Source of the DNA: Trichocoleus desertorum ATA4-8-CV12
GTDB lineage: Bacteria > Cyanobacteriota > Cyanobacteriia > FACHB-46
NCBI GenBank assembly: GCA_019358975.1
Contig: JAHHIL010000013.1
Location: 46,637 to 110,636, forward strand
Length of the DNA stretch: 64,000 nt
Reading direction: 5' to 3'
A program made the translations under genes and the position numbers. Below are positions 44,665 to 54,720 of the stretch, in pieces (the first letter of the stretch is position 1; every line of letters starts with the position of its first letter). The notes below the pieces were generated by a model. It made no database searches. It had not been told where the DNA came from and saw only the letters and a list, made by a program, of their open reading frames with translations.

Positions 44665-47520
44665 TCAAGTTAAAGCGGGAGGTGCGATCGGGATCTGCAC
44701 AGTAAAGCTGACCTGGTTCGCCTCACTCGTTGCTTGGATAGTGCCGCTTAAGTGTTCTACCAATTTTCTCACTAGGGCGAGCCCCAAGCCTGTGCCGCCA
44801 TGCTTCCAGGGGTCATGGTTGGGGATGCGGTAAAACTTATCAAAGACATGCTCTAGTTCTACGGCTGCAATCTCCACGCCGGAGTTATGCACTGTGAGCC
44901 GGAAAAATTCTGAGTTGGCCTGAGCTGTCACCGCGATCGCGGCTTGGGTCGGTGTGTACTTACAGGCATTGCGGAGCAATTCGGTTAAGATGCGCTCTAA
45001 AATGCTCAAATCGGTGTGCAGCGTGGGTAAGCCAGGGGGCAAATGCACTTGCAACTCTTGCTCTTGCATTCGCGCCTGTTCTAAAAACGGTTCAACTACG
45101 CTCGGAATCCAACAATAGGGGTTGATGGCAGTGAAGAGGAGTGGCTCTGTTTCTGCGTCTAGGCGAGTTAAGTCGAGCAGATCGTTAATCAGTTTAATCT
45201 CGCGATCGCATTCGTCATGTAAGACTTGGAAGTACTGCGAAGCGCGATCAGAGGAGCTAGGAGCGAGTTTCTCTTCCTGCATCAGAGTCATTTCTAGCAT
45301 TTGAGCTGCCATTTTGATACTCGCCATCGGCGTACGCAGCTCATGAGAAATGGTGCTAAGAAAATCATCTTTGAGCCGATTCAACTTTTCGAGTTCGGCG
45401 ACTTGGGCTTGCGCCGCTTGATACAGACGAGCTTGCCGAATCGCGATCGCACACTGATTAGCAACTTGCTGCACTAGACGAATTTCTAGCTCATTAAAGA
45501 TTGAGTGATCGGGACGAAAGAGCGAGAGATCTCCTAGCACTCCTTGGTCATCCAGAATTGGGCAAGCCAACATGGTGGATGACCCTTGGGCAGAACGGAT
45601 GGTTAAACTATCACTAATACAAAATTGTAAGTACTGGCCTTGTAAAAGCTGCTGGTAGATCTCTGGTCTATCGGCCATTGCGATAGTTCGACCAATAGCT
45701 GACAAGCTATCACTATATTCATGAGTAATCGTAGAAGTCGTGTGCGCAGCATTGTAGATTCCAGTATCACAACACCGCACCTCCAAACCCAAAGCCAATT
45801 CCTGTACTGCTGTAGTGAGGATGTGATCTTCATCTAGGCTGTCGCGCACTTTGTCGGTAATTCGCTTCAACCGCGCCTCAAAGTCCAGAGCTTGCGCCAG
45901 TTGAGCGGTGCGTTCTTGGACTTGATCTTCCAAAACGGTATTTAACTGTTGCACCTGCCGAAACAGTTCTGATTGTTGAATGGCGATCGCGACTTGGGCG
46001 GCTAATTGCTGGAGCAGATCTATTTCGTAAACTTGCCAGTCACGGGAGGTAGAGCACTGGTGAACCATCAACAGTCCCCATAGCTTTTGTCCCTGTAGAA
46101 TAGGCACTGCTAAACCCGCTTGCACTTGGTAGCGCTGCAAAAACCGCTCCATTCCTGGCGAGAATGCCTGTTGCACATCCACGAAGACGGAAACCAAGCC
46201 TTGATGATAGTGGTCTAGATAGTGTTTCAACCACGATTGGCGCATGGTAGTGCGTAGCAATGAAGGCCACTCCGGTGCTACAGACTCAGCAATAAATCGT
46301 CCCCGACTGTTGCCATCTAGACGGTAGAGCGTGACGCGATCGCTCTCTAAACATTGACGAATATTTTTGACTGTGGTGCTGAGAATGGTATCGAGATGCA
46401 GAGACTGACGAATCTGCTGAACAACATCTGCAATCAAGCGATCGCGTTGGCTTTGCTGGCGCAGCAACTCTTCTGCCTGTTGCCCCTCAATGATGTCCAG
46501 TTTGAGCTGAGCTTCGCTGTCTCTGAGTACAGCTTCTACTCTTTGGCGTTCTGTGATATCCCGCAGTACCACTTGAATTGCAGGTTCTCCTTGGTAGGTT
46601 AGGGGAATAGCCGTCACCTCTGCATCGACCATCGTGCCATCTAAGCGGCAAAGTTTTTGCTCCATCAGAGGCGCAGGAGTCTTACTTTGCTGGAGCTGCT
46701 GCATACGAGCTTGAACTAACGCTTGGTAGTCCGGATGAACCCGCTCTAAAACAGAGGTGCCGATCAAATCTTCGGTGCAGGTGCCGCCATACAACTCGAC
46801 AGCTGCTGGATTGAGAAACACAAACTTGCCGTCACGCTGAATAAAAATAGCGTCCGGACAAAGCTCTACCAGTTGGCGATACCGTTCCTCACTTTCTCGT
46901 AAGGCTGTTTCTGTATGAATGCGACTGCTGATATCCCGCGCGATGCCAATAATGCCAATAATTTCATCGTTTGCATTCCGCCAAGGCAGTTTGGTAGTGA
47001 GCCTCGTTGTTAATAGACCCGTGGGAGAGCTGAACAATTCTTCAAAGGTTTCAGATACTCCTGTGCTGATAACGTGTAGATCTTTGGCGCGAAATCGCGT
47101 GGCAACTTCAGCAGCAAAAATTTCATCGCTCTGCTTGCCTAGGAGCGCCTCCGGTGGTTGAGCTAAGGAGTTGGCAAGTGTGGCATTGACCAAAACAAAG
47201 CGGCCTGCCACATCTTTGGCAAACACATGATCGGGAATGTGATCAATCACATTTCTCAGAAGTGAATGGCTTTCCTGTAACGCTGTGACAGTCGTTTGAT
47301 GTTGTAAGATTTCCTGCTGTAATTGCTGGTTCATGCGAGTCAGCTCAGCCGTGCGCTCGGCCACTTTGGCTTCTAGCTCCCGCTGATCCTGCGGTGACTG
47401 TTGTTGAGCTTGTTTTGTACCAGCGATCGCTTGCGGGTCCCCTTGGCCCCTGGAATCGCTTCTACAGCAATGGGTGGAGCAACAGCAACTCTGATCTAGC
47501 GGCTGATTGGGGCCTTGCAT
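44665..47520 (-). CDS. Multi-sensor histidine kinase (PAS-PAS-GAF-GAF-HisKA-HATPase)
   Basis: 951 residues. Order: coiled coil (ELEAKVAERTAELTRMN), PAS 1 (about 85-200), PAS 2 (about 215-330), GAF 1 (about 370-530), GAF 2 (about 555-700), dimerisation domain with phospho-His726 in STISHELRTPMAS, and ATPase with LRNACKYTP, VFDKFYR and GGTGLGLALV. GAF 1 lacks a chromophore cysteine (HQCSTSRDW is the usual non-photosensory form). No membrane segment is present and there is no receiver domain, so it is a cytoplasmic sensor whose regulator lies elsewhere. The first 40 residues are unusual, with CCCSTHCC, and may be a degraded N-terminus. The signal is unknown. Confidence 0.92.
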   Translation of the reverse strand: MQGPNQPLDQSCCCSTHCCRSDSRGQGDPQAIAGTKQAQQQSPQDQRELEAKVAERTAELTRMNQQLQQEILQHQTTVTALQESHSLLRNVIDHIPDHVFAKDVAGRFVLVNATLANSLAQPPEALLGKQSDEIFAAEVATRFRAKDLHVISTGVSETFEELFSSPTGLLTTRLTTKLPWRNANDEIIGIIGIARDISSRIHTETALRESEERYRQLVELCPDAIFIQRDGKFVFLNPAAVELYGGTCTEDLIGTSVLERVHPDYQALVQARMQQLQQSKTPAPLMEQKLCRLDGTMVDAEVTAIPLTYQGEPAIQVVLRDITERQRVEAVLRDSEAQLKLDIIEGQQAEELLRQQSQRDRLIADVVQQIRQSLHLDTILSTTVKNIRQCLESDRVTLYRLDGNSRGRFIAESVAPEWPSLLRTTMRQSWLKHYLDHYHQGLVSVFVDVQQAFSPGMERFLQRYQVQAGLAVPILQGQKLWGLLMVHQCSTSRDWQVYEIDLLQQLAAQVAIAIQQSELFRQVQQLNTVLEDQVQERTAQLAQALDFEARLKRITDKVRDSLDEDHILTTAVQELALGLEVRCCDTGIYNAAHTTSTITHEYSDSLSAIGRTIAMADRPEIYQQLLQGQYLQFCISDSLTIRSAQGSSTMLACPILDDQGVLGDLSLFRPDHSIFNELEIRLVQQVANQCAIAIRQARLYQAAQAQVAELEKLNRLKDDFLSTISHELRTPMASIKMAAQMLEMTLMQEEKLAPSSSDRASQYFQVLHDECDREIKLINDLLDLTRLDAETEPLLFTAINPYCWIPSVVEPFLEQARMQEQELQVHLPPGLPTLHTDLSILERILTELLRNACKYTPTQAAIAVTAQANSEFFRLTVHNSGVEIAAVELEHVFDKFYRIPNHDPWKHGGTGLGLALVRKLVEHLSGTIQATSEANQVSFTVQIPIAPPALT

Positions 47521-47648
47521 ACAAATTCTGCTGGGTCCGAATGGCTATCTATTAGCATGCCCCAGCCAAACCAGGATTACTGAGTATATTAAAATAGATT
47601 TAGTAAAATTTTTGACTCAGTATAGTTGCGCAAAAAGCTACGCGATCG

Positions 47649-49274
47649 CTAAGGAATTGGGACTGGAGCTGCTTCTGCTGCCAACTTGGCGATCAGCTTG
47701 AGGTTAAATTCCGTCTCGAAGGCACCCTTCTTGTAATCCACACTCCACAACTCTAAAGCACAATCATCCTTGGGCTGCGTCGGTTGGAGCCAGAGATACA
47801 ATTCCCTCGTCTCAGCTCGATACTCACAGCGAACCTGCTGTACCGCTCCAATCTGACGGCGATCGAGGGCGACCGCTAAGCGCAACAAAGCACTCAACTG
47901 TTCGACCACACGTCGATGCTTTTTGCTGGTGAGATTGCGGTAGGTTTCGTGTTTCTTTTTGGGACTGCTTTTGCGGTGGTAGCGAGCTAAGTTTGCAATA
48001 GTTTCAATTTCAATTTCGGTATAGCCGAGTAAATCACCGTTGCGGATTAAGTAATAAGAGTGCTTATGGTGGGAGGCATGGTTCACATGGTGCCCGCAGT
48101 TATGAAGCATGCCAGCAGCCCACAGCAGTTCTTTTTCTTCCTCACCCCAGAAGTGTAACCAACCCTGAGTTTGGTCAAATAAGCTGGTGGCAAATTCTGC
48201 TACCCGTTGGCTATATTCCAGATTCACCTGATACTTGCGAACCACCCGCTTCACACTCCGCTGCCGCACAGAACTTTGGTAGCGCAACTTATCTTCGATC
48301 AGTCCGTGGGTCAGCATCCAATCCACCACCACGCCTTCGCGCAAAGCCCGCTCGCAGATGGTGAAGGCATCAATTTCCAAGAAAGCCATTGTCTCTTGCA
48401 GAATCAAGGCTCCTGCCAGAATGATTTCGGCACGACGCTCTGATATTCCCGGTAGAGCCAGCCGCTCAGCAAAGCTGAGTTTTCGCAGACGTGCCACAAT
48501 TTCTCTGAGGTCTGCCAGCGACACCCGATACCCGTTCAAGGGGTCCGGAATGATGCCTAGCATTTCACGGGCATGAAGCATGGCAACCGTTTCGGCAGTG
48601 CCAGAGGTTCCGACTAAACGCGGCACTTCTCCGGGTTTGAGATGAGCCCGTAACTCCTCGACTGGACGCTCGACCATGCCTCGGATATAAGCTTGCAGAT
48701 ATTGAAATTCCGCGTTGCTAATCGGGTCTGTGCTGACATATTCAGCAGTGAGGCGAACCGCTCCAACCTTGGTGCTGCTGAGCGTACGCGGTTCATGCCC
48801 ATCGCCTAGAATCAGCTCGGTAGAACCACCACCAATGTCGATGATCACGTGGGGTTGGTTATCGAACTCCATCCCAGAAAGTACGCCTAAGTAGATGCGG
48901 CGGGCTTCTTCTTGCCCAGAGATTAAGTTGACGATGATGCCAACTTCCGCTTCCACTTGTTTGACAAAGTCTTTGCCGTTGGGCGCTTCCCGTACTGCAC
49001 TGGTAGCCACTGCAATAATTTGCTCGGCATTGAGCGTGGCCGCAATATCTTTACAGCGCTTCAACGCCGCGATCGCCCGTTTCATTGCCGCAGGGGTGAG
49101 ATCTCCGGTTTCGGGGTCGCGATCGCCCAGCCGAGCGGTATCTTTCTCGCGGGCCATGATGCTAAAGGCGGGCAAGGTGGGCTGAACCCGTACCACGACC
49201 ATGTGAATGGAATTAGTGCCAATGTCAATGGCGGCAAGAATGCGATCTTGCTCAGCCGAGATGGGAACGCTCAC
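47649..49274 (-). CDS. ppx: Exopolyphosphatase/pppGpp phosphatase
   Basis: 541 residues. The Ppx/GppA N-terminal ATPase fold has AAIDIGTNSIHMVVVR, the ISGQEEARRIYLGVLSG loop and VIIDIGGGSTELIL. The C-terminal HD domain includes AGMLHNCGHHVNHASHHKHSYY. It hydrolyses terminal phosphates of polyphosphate, and possibly pppGpp. It is divergent from ubiA, across 200 bp. Confidence 0.93.
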   Translation of the reverse strand: MSVPISAEQDRILAAIDIGTNSIHMVVVRVQPTLPAFSIMAREKDTARLGDRDPETGDLTPAAMKRAIAALKRCKDIAATLNAEQIIAVATSAVREAPNGKDFVKQVEAEVGIIVNLISGQEEARRIYLGVLSGMEFDNQPHVIIDIGGGSTELILGDGHEPRTLSSTKVGAVRLTAEYVSTDPISNAEFQYLQAYIRGMVERPVEELRAHLKPGEVPRLVGTSGTAETVAMLHAREMLGIIPDPLNGYRVSLADLREIVARLRKLSFAERLALPGISERRAEIILAGALILQETMAFLEIDAFTICERALREGVVVDWMLTHGLIEDKLRYQSSVRQRSVKRVVRKYQVNLEYSQRVAEFATSLFDQTQGWLHFWGEEEKELLWAAGMLHNCGHHVNHASHHKHSYYLIRNGDLLGYTEIEIETIANLARYHRKSSPKKKHETYRNLTSKKHRRVVEQLSALLRLAVALDRRQIGAVQQVRCEYRAETRELYLWLQPTQPKDDCALELWSVDYKKGAFETEFNLKLIAKLAAEAAPVPIP

Positions 49275-49474
49275 CGGACTGCCTCTGCCTTTTGCGCTGA
49301 ATCTGCGATCGCCCTGATCTTATCGCGGCGTGTCGTCCTCTGATGCTTTTCCTTGGTTGAAGAGCTGGAACAGGCGATCGCGTCAGTTTTTCGCTAACAA
49401 AAGCGAATTTCTGCACCGAGAACAGCGATATTCTAAAAGATTAGGAATTGTAACAGTTTTCTCCCGCCTAACCC

Positions 49475-50359
49475 ATGCTGACCCAGCCTGAGCAACAACC
49501 TGAACCCACTTGGCTAACCGTGATTCGGCTTCTGAGGTGGGACAAACCAGAAGGACGCTTGATCTTAATGTTGCCAGCGCTCTGGGCGGTATTTCTGGCG
49601 GCACGAGGCACACCACCACTTCTTTTAGTCGGCGTGATCGTCTTAGGCAGTCTGGCGACCAGTGCCGCTGGCTGTGTGGTGAATGACTTGTGGGACCGCA
49701 ACATTGACCCCAAAGTGCAGCGCACCCGCGATCGCCCCCTCGCCTCTCGTGCCCTTTCCGTCAAAACGGGGTTTGTGGTGCTGCTAGTTTCATTGCTCTG
49801 TGCTTGGGGCTTAGCCTTGTATCTCAACGCATTAAGTTTTTGGCTCTGCGTTGCAGCCGTTCCAGTCATCCTGTTATATCCCTCAGCCAAGCGAGTGTTT
49901 CCTGTCCCCCAACTGGTCCTCTCGATCGCCTGGGGTTTTGCAGTGCTGATTAGCTGGAGCGCCGTCACAGGACGCTTAGAATTTCCCACCTGGTTGTTGT
50001 GGGGAGCCACCGTCCTGTGGACGCTAGGTTTTGATACCGTTTACGCCATGCCCGATCGCGAAGACGATCGCCGAATTGGGGTGAACTCCAGTGCTTTATT
50101 CTTTGGCCCTAGAACTGCCTCTGCGATTGGTTTGTTCTACATCGGCACCGCCCTATTGTTGGCTTGGCTGGGCTTAGAGATGCAGCTTCACTTCAGCTTT
50201 TGGCTCACTTGGGCGATCGCAGTTGCAGGTTGGGCTTGGCAATCGATCCGCCTCCGCCAAAACCATCTCCCTCCAGCCACCTACGGCCAAATGTTCCGCC
50301 AAAATGTCTGGTTAGGCTTTATCTTGCTCGTAGGAATGGTAGCAGGTGCAATCCTGTAG
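49475..50359 (+). CDS. ubiA: 4-hydroxybenzoate polyprenyltransferase
   Basis: 294 residues with about eight membrane helices. Two Asp-rich prenyl-diphosphate motifs are seen: NDLWDRNID (70-78) with KVQRTRDRPLASR, and DTVYAMPDREDD. It joins a solanesyl-type chain to 4-hydroxybenzoate in plastoquinone synthesis; the chain donor is inferred from cyanobacteria generally. It uses the product of the chorismate lyase at 19626. The ATG is divergent from ppx. Confidence 0.93.
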   Translation: MLTQPEQQPEPTWLTVIRLLRWDKPEGRLILMLPALWAVFLAARGTPPLLLVGVIVLGSLATSAAGCVVNDLWDRNIDPKVQRTRDRPLASRALSVKTGFVVLLVSLLCAWGLALYLNALSFWLCVAAVPVILLYPSAKRVFPVPQLVLSIAWGFAVLISWSAVTGRLEFPTWLLWGATVLWTLGFDTVYAMPDREDDRRIGVNSSALFFGPRTASAIGLFYIGTALLLAWLGLEMQLHFSFWLTWAIAVAGWAWQSIRLRQNHLPPATYGQMFRQNVWLGFILLVGMVAGAIL

Positions 50360-50388
50360 GGTGCGTTGAAACGCACCACCCACTCACG

Positions 50389-50844
50389 TCAAGTAGCCTT
50401 GCGCTCCAACCACATCGTCACCGGGCCATCATTCTCGATCGCGACTTCCATCACGGCTCCGAATTTCCCAGTTTCTACCTTGAGACCACTTTGGCGAAGT
50501 TTAGCCACAAATTGTTCATAGAGTTGTTCCGCGATCGCAGGAGCAGCGGCTTGATCAAAAGAGGGACGGCGACCTTTGCGACAATCTCCGTAGAGGGTAA
50601 ACTGGCTGACCACCAACAGCTCACCCCCGATTTCTTGCACCGATTGGTCAAAGCGGCCACTGCCATTGTCTGAGTCAGGAAATAGTCGCAGCTCCAAACA
50701 TTTCCGGGCCATCCAATCGAGTTCGGCTTCTGTGTCGGTGCTGGAAATGCCCACCAGCAGATTCAAGCCTCGGCTAATTTTGCCAATTACTTGGTCATCA
50801 ACCGTGACTTGAGAAGATTTAACCCGTTGAACGACAACTCGCAT
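50389..50844 (-). CDS. dtd: D-aminoacyl-tRNA deacylase
   Basis: 151 residues. It opens [17 protein letters not shown] and has the two motifs of [11 protein letters not shown] (catalytic chirality filter) and NDGPVT near the C-terminus. It removes D-amino acids and glycine mischarged on tRNA. It converges with ubiA, 29 bp away. Confidence 0.95.
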   Translation of the reverse strand: MRVVVQRVKSSQVTVDDQVIGKISRGLNLLVGISSTDTEAELDWMARKCLELRLFPDSDNGSGRFDQSVQEIGGELLVVSQFTLYGDCRKGRRPSFDQAAAPAIAEQLYEQFVAKLRQSGLKVETGKFGAVMEVAIENDGPVTMWLERKAT

Positions 50845-50972
50845 AGTTTTAGATGGGGCGGTACTGTTTTCGCCGCGATCGCCTCTGGATCAAATCATGA
50901 CCTAAGTCTGGCAATTATGGCTGAAACCAGCTAGGTTATAGGCGGCTGACGTTGGCATTAGGTATCAATCAC

Positions 50973-51779
50973 ATGCAACCACCCATTGAAAGCCCTGCCC
51001 TCCGTCTGATTACGATTCCAGTGAGCCATTATTGCGAGAAAGCTCGGTGGGCTCTAGATCGGCTTCAGGTAGATTACGTGGAAGAACGTCATGCTCCCTT
51101 GTTTAGTCGCCTTGCTACCTGGCAGTTAGGAGCTGGGGCCAAGGTTCCAGTCTTAGTCACGCAGACAGAAGTTGTGGCTGACTCAACCCAAATTTTGCAG
51201 TACGTAGATCAGGTTTTCGCCCTCGAACACAAGCTATATCCTAGCGACCCAGATTTGCGACGAGAGGTTGAGGAGCTAGAAGAATTGTTCGATGCTCGCT
51301 TGGGAGTGGCTTTGCGATGCTGGGTCTACTTCCACTTGCTGCCCAGGAGCGATCTAACCCTGCCAGTGTGGTGTGAAGGTACTCCAACCCTAGAGCGGCG
51401 CTTAACCCCAGTTTTATTTCCACTCACTCGTCAGCTAATTGCTAAAGCGCTAAATGTCACCGCTGAGTCAGAAGCCACAGCTTTTAGTGAAACCAAGCAT
51501 ATTTTTGAAATGGTCAGCCAGCGACTATCGGATGGCCGACGTTATCTGGTTGGCAATACTTTCACGGCTGCTGATTTAACCTTTGCAGCTCTTGCAGCTC
51601 CTGTCTTAATGCCCAAAGAGTATGGCGTTACGCTACCTGAATTTGAGGAGTTACCTCCGGGGATGGCAGTGCGAGTTGCAGAGTTACAAGCTATGCCAGC
51701 CACTGCTTACGCGCTCAGATTATTTCAAGAAGAGCGCCATAACGTCCAGCCCACTTCAACCAATCTTGCAGGAGGCTAA
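50973..51779 (+). CDS. Glutathione S-transferase-like protein
   Basis: 268 residues from ATG at 50973; a TTG 21 bp upstream adds seven residues. The thioredoxin-like N-domain shows VSHYCEKARWALDRL, a CxxxxxxW active-site form, and KVPVLVTQ with the cis-proline; the helical C-domain has YLVGNTFTAADLTFAALAAP. The enzyme class is clear, the substrate is not. A strong terminator follows at 51876. Confidence 0.82.
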   Translation: MQPPIESPALRLITIPVSHYCEKARWALDRLQVDYVEERHAPLFSRLATWQLGAGAKVPVLVTQTEVVADSTQILQYVDQVFALEHKLYPSDPDLRREVEELEELFDARLGVALRCWVYFHLLPRSDLTLPVWCEGTPTLERRLTPVLFPLTRQLIAKALNVTAESEATAFSETKHIFEMVSQRLSDGRRYLVGNTFTAADLTFAALAAPVLMPKEYGVTLPEFEELPPGMAVRVAELQAMPATAYALRLFQEERHNVQPTSTNLAGG

Positions 51780-51875
51780 GTGATGGCTGGTGCAAACCAC
51801 CTGACTGGAGGATGTTGCTGCTGAGTGAGTGGGCCACACTGTAAAGAGAGTTCACATCAATCCATGCACGCTAGG

Positions 51876-51916
51876 CTGGCACTCCTGACTACAACCTTGG
51901 AGCTGCCAGTTTTTTA
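51876..51916 (+). terminator. Rho-independent terminator of the glutathione S-transferase gene
   Basis: CTGGCACTCC (51876-51885) pairs with GGAGCTGCCAG (51899-51909, one bulge), followed by seven consecutive T except one base. Confidence 0.8.
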
Positions 51917-51943
51917 TGGGCGCTAGTGGCGCAAAAGCGATCG

Positions 51944-51974
51944 CCCAAAATAAAGGGCAGACCTGAGCCTGCCC
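51944..51974 (-). terminator. Rho-independent terminator of pgk
   Basis: Read on the minus strand, GGGCAG and CTGCCC (51955-51974) form a hairpin followed by TTTATTTT. It lies about 50 bp past the pgk stop and close to the opposing terminator, as expected between convergent genes. Confidence 0.75.
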
Positions 51975-52023
51975 TGCACGAAGAACGCCATTAAGCTGCC
52001 ATTAAGGTCATAGTGATTGCGCT

Positions 52024-53226
52024 TTACGCTTCATCTAGAGCGGCAATACCAGGTAGCTCTTTACCTTCGAGCAGTTCCAGGCTGGCCCCACCCCCGGTAG
52101 AAATGTGGCTCATTTGGTCTGCCACGCCGACTTTTTCCACCGCAGCCACAGAGTCGCCGCCGCCGATGATGGTGGTTACGCCTTGCTTGGTTAGATCTGC
52201 CAGAGTATGAGCGATCGCTTCGGTGCCTTGGGCGAATTTATCAAACTCGAACACACCCATTGGTCCGTTCCAGATCACGCTCTTGCACTGGCCCAACGCG
52301 TCTTGGAACACTTTGATTGAGTCGGGACCAATATCCAGACCCATCCAGCCATCGGGAATGTTTTCGATGCTGACGGTTTGGGCGTTGGCATCAGCCGCGA
52401 AGTTGTCAGCTACTACCACATCGGTAGGCAGCAACAGCTCAACTCCTTTTTCTTTGGCTTTCGCTTCTAGGGCGCGAGCGAGGTCTAGCTTGTCTTCTTC
52501 TACCAGAGACTTACCCACGCTCAGACCCCGCGCTTTGTAGAAGGTGAAGATCATGCCGCCGCCGATGAACAGCTTGTCTACTTTGTCGAGCAGGGTTTCG
52601 ATGACGCCGATTTTGCTTGAAACTTTGGAGCCACCAACGATCGCTGCCAAAGGACGCTGAGGATTTTCGATCGCGTTTTGTAGGTACTTGAGTTCTTTCT
52701 CAATCAGAATGCCAGCGACAGAAGGCTTGAGGTAGTGAGTCACACCTTCGGTGGAAGCATGCGCCCGGTGAGCAGTACCGAAAGCGTCATTCACGTATAG
52801 GTCGGCCAGAGAAGCTAGCTTTTTGGCAAATTCAGGATCATTCTTTTCTTCTTCTTTGTAGAAGCGGACATTTTCTAGCAACAGCACATCACCGTTTTGC
52901 AAGGCACCGACTTTAGCCGCAGCTTCGTCACCGATGCAGTCGTCGGTCTTGACCACGGTTTTACCCAGCAACTCGGAGAGGCGGTTAGCCACAGGAGTCA
53001 GACGCAGGCTGTCGTCTACGCCCTTGGGCCGTCCAAAGTGGCTGCACAAAATTACCTTGGCTCCCTTCGAGGTCAACTCTTGGATGGTTGGCAGAGCGGC
53101 CCGGATGCGAGTATCGTCTGTGATATTGCCTTGGTCGTCGAGGGGTACGTTGAAGTCAGCCCGGACTAGAACCCGCTTGCCAGCTAAATCGGACGACGAT
53201 AAATTTGCTACAGTTTTTTTGGACAC
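52024..53226 (-). CDS. pgk: Phosphoglycerate kinase
   Basis: 400 residues. Signature segments include [42 protein letters not shown] and [15 protein letters not shown]. It catalyses the reversible ATP step between 1,3-bisphosphoglycerate and 3-phosphoglycerate in glycolysis and the Calvin cycle. A second copy is not in the window. It is monocistronic with its own terminator. Confidence 0.97.
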   Translation of the reverse strand: MSKKTVANLSSSDLAGKRVLVRADFNVPLDDQGNITDDTRIRAALPTIQELTSKGAKVILCSHFGRPKGVDDSLRLTPVANRLSELLGKTVVKTDDCIGDEAAAKVGALQNGDVLLLENVRFYKEEEKNDPEFAKKLASLADLYVNDAFGTAHRAHASTEGVTHYLKPSVAGILIEKELKYLQNAIENPQRPLAAIVGGSKVSSKIGVIETLLDKVDKLFIGGGMIFTFYKARGLSVGKSLVEEDKLDLARALEAKAKEKGVELLLPTDVVVADNFAADANAQTVSIENIPDGWMGLDIGPDSIKVFQDALGQCKSVIWNGPMGVFEFDKFAQGTEAIAHTLADLTKQGVTTIIGGGDSVAAVEKVGVADQMSHISTGGGASLELLEGKELPGIAALDEA

Positions 53227-53406
53227 AGAAAAATCTCCTGAGTGAGCCTTTGTACCTATTAATTAGATTAAAACAAGCCGTGACCTGTTTCAGGTATTTC
53301 TACCTAATCAACGAGAAAGCCTGAACGGATCAACCTGAATCTGTTGTTGGGTTCGTATTATGCGCCGTCCACATTTTACCTAGGTCTGTGTCCCGGAGTT
53401 GCGCTC

Positions 53407-53817
53407 ATGTTTAAAACTGTTCTGTTTCCCATTGACCAAAGCCGCGAATCCCGTCAAGCTGCCGATACTGTGGCAGAGCTGGTGAAGTTCCATCACAGTC
53501 GCTTAATTATTTTGTCTGTGGTGGAAACACCAGAGCCTGGGGAAGAGGCTCCCAGTGCGGAAATGGCTTCCCCAGAAGCGATCGCGGAATTGCTGAAAAC
53601 CGCTAGAAATCTGTTTTCGGATCAAGGAATTGACACCGAACTGATCGAACGCGAAGGCAAGCCTGCTTTCACCATCTGTGATGTTGCGGATGAAATTGAA
53701 GTTGACTTAATTATTATGGGCTGCCGAGGTCTAGGGCTGACTGAGGAGGGAGCCGCCGACAGTGTCACCAATCGGGTGATCAATCTTTCCCCCTGTCCCG
53801 TGTTAATCGTGCCCTAA
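53407..53817 (+). CDS. Universal stress protein
   Basis: 136 residues from ATG at 53407, the start of the conserved MFKTVLFPIDQSRES; the longer frame from a TTG is unconserved. The ATP-binding pattern at the end is MGCRGLGLTEEGAADSVTN, then SPCPVLIVP, close to the G-2X-G-9X-G type with an inserted acidic stretch. Role in stress response is general to the family. It is divergent from pgk. Confidence 0.88.
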   Translation: MFKTVLFPIDQSRESRQAADTVAELVKFHHSRLIILSVVETPEPGEEAPSAEMASPEAIAELLKTARNLFSDQGIDTELIEREGKPAFTICDVADEIEVDLIIMGCRGLGLTEEGAADSVTNRVINLSPCPVLIVP

Positions 53818-53866
53818 GGCTAAGAGCCTGAATTACTAGCAAAACTAACCAACTAGAGAAGCACCA

Positions 53867-54520
53867 GTGCCACGGGCAGGACAAAATGTGCGGGTGATGG
53901 CTAGACAGCGCCGCACAAAAGCAGTGTTGGGGTTTGCGATCGCCGCGTTGTGGGTGTTGTTGCCCTGGGTGCTACCGTGGCTCCTCCAGTTTCTCTTCCC
54001 AACAGTTGTGTCGTTACCCAGTTGGCTCTATTTGGGCTGCTTAGTGCCAGCAGGTTTCAGCTACTTCCGAGCTCAAAAGTTATGGAGCAAAGCCAATCGC
54101 GCCGACCAAGGTGCAGCGGGAGAAGAAGCGATCGCGGCAGTCCTCACACCTCTGCAAAGCGAAGGCTGGCAGATTGAATATGGGGTGCGCGATCGCTCGG
54201 TCGGAGATGTAGACGTATTTCTGCTGTCCCCGCAAGGCCGAGCCTACACAATTGATGTCAAATCCCATCGGGGTGAGGTGCGGAGTGACGGCAAGCAGTT
54301 GTACCGCCAATACGGGCGATCGCAATACCCCTTCGAGAAAGACTTTCTGCAGCAAGCCACAAGGCAAGCCGTCGCGATGAAAAAGTTAAAGGGCTTAACC
54401 TTTGTGACTGCGATTGTGGCCTTCTCTCAAGCGAAGGTACAGGTTAGAGAGAACCCAGTGGCAAAAGTTTATGTGGTAGGCAAACAGGATTTATTGAAGT
54501 GTTTGCGATCGCTCTCTTGA
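53867..54520 (+). CDS. NERD-domain membrane-anchored nuclease-related protein
   Basis: 217 residues from GTG at 53867. Two hydrophobic helices (about 20-65) are followed by a NERD nuclease-like domain: AAGEEAIAAVLTPL, VGDVDVFLLSP with the Asp, and YTIDVKSHRGEV with the Lys. NERD proteins are presumed DNA-processing enzymes, but no member of this form has a settled role. A degenerate copy of its last 65 residues lies at 56425, on the other side of the next gene. Confidence 0.82.
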   Translation: MPRAGQNVRVMARQRRTKAVLGFAIAALWVLLPWVLPWLLQFLFPTVVSLPSWLYLGCLVPAGFSYFRAQKLWSKANRADQGAAGEEAIAAVLTPLQSEGWQIEYGVRDRSVGDVDVFLLSPQGRAYTIDVKSHRGEVRSDGKQLYRQYGRSQYPFEKDFLQQATRQAVAMKKLKGLTFVTAIVAFSQAKVQVRENPVAKVYVVGKQDLLKCLRSLS

Positions 54521-54654
54521 ATCGGTGGGCGCGATCGCATTCCGATTAGGTTCTATTTTGGCGGCTTGGTTTTAGCCAGTTTACGTTACCTACAGTTTTG
54601 TGCAGAATACAAGCAATCTTCAGCAACTCAGCAGAAGCGGGACTGCGATGGGTT

Positions 54655-54696
54655 GTGCATACTGAGTGGTACATGCTGAATTGTACGTACTGAATT
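54655..54696 (+). repeat. Three 14-bp imperfect tandem repeats
   Basis: GTGCATACTGAGTG, GTACATGCTGAATT and GTACGTACTGAATT lie head to tail, just upstream of the diguanylate cyclase. They may be slippage products or bind a regulator. Confidence 0.55.
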
Positions 54697-54720
54697 ATCC
54701 CTACTGCTATAGTGCTAGAG

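Noticed and set aside
44665..47520. GAF domain as a phytochrome-type light sensor
   Set aside because: The chromophore-cysteine context is absent; HQCSTSRDW is a common non-photosensory form.
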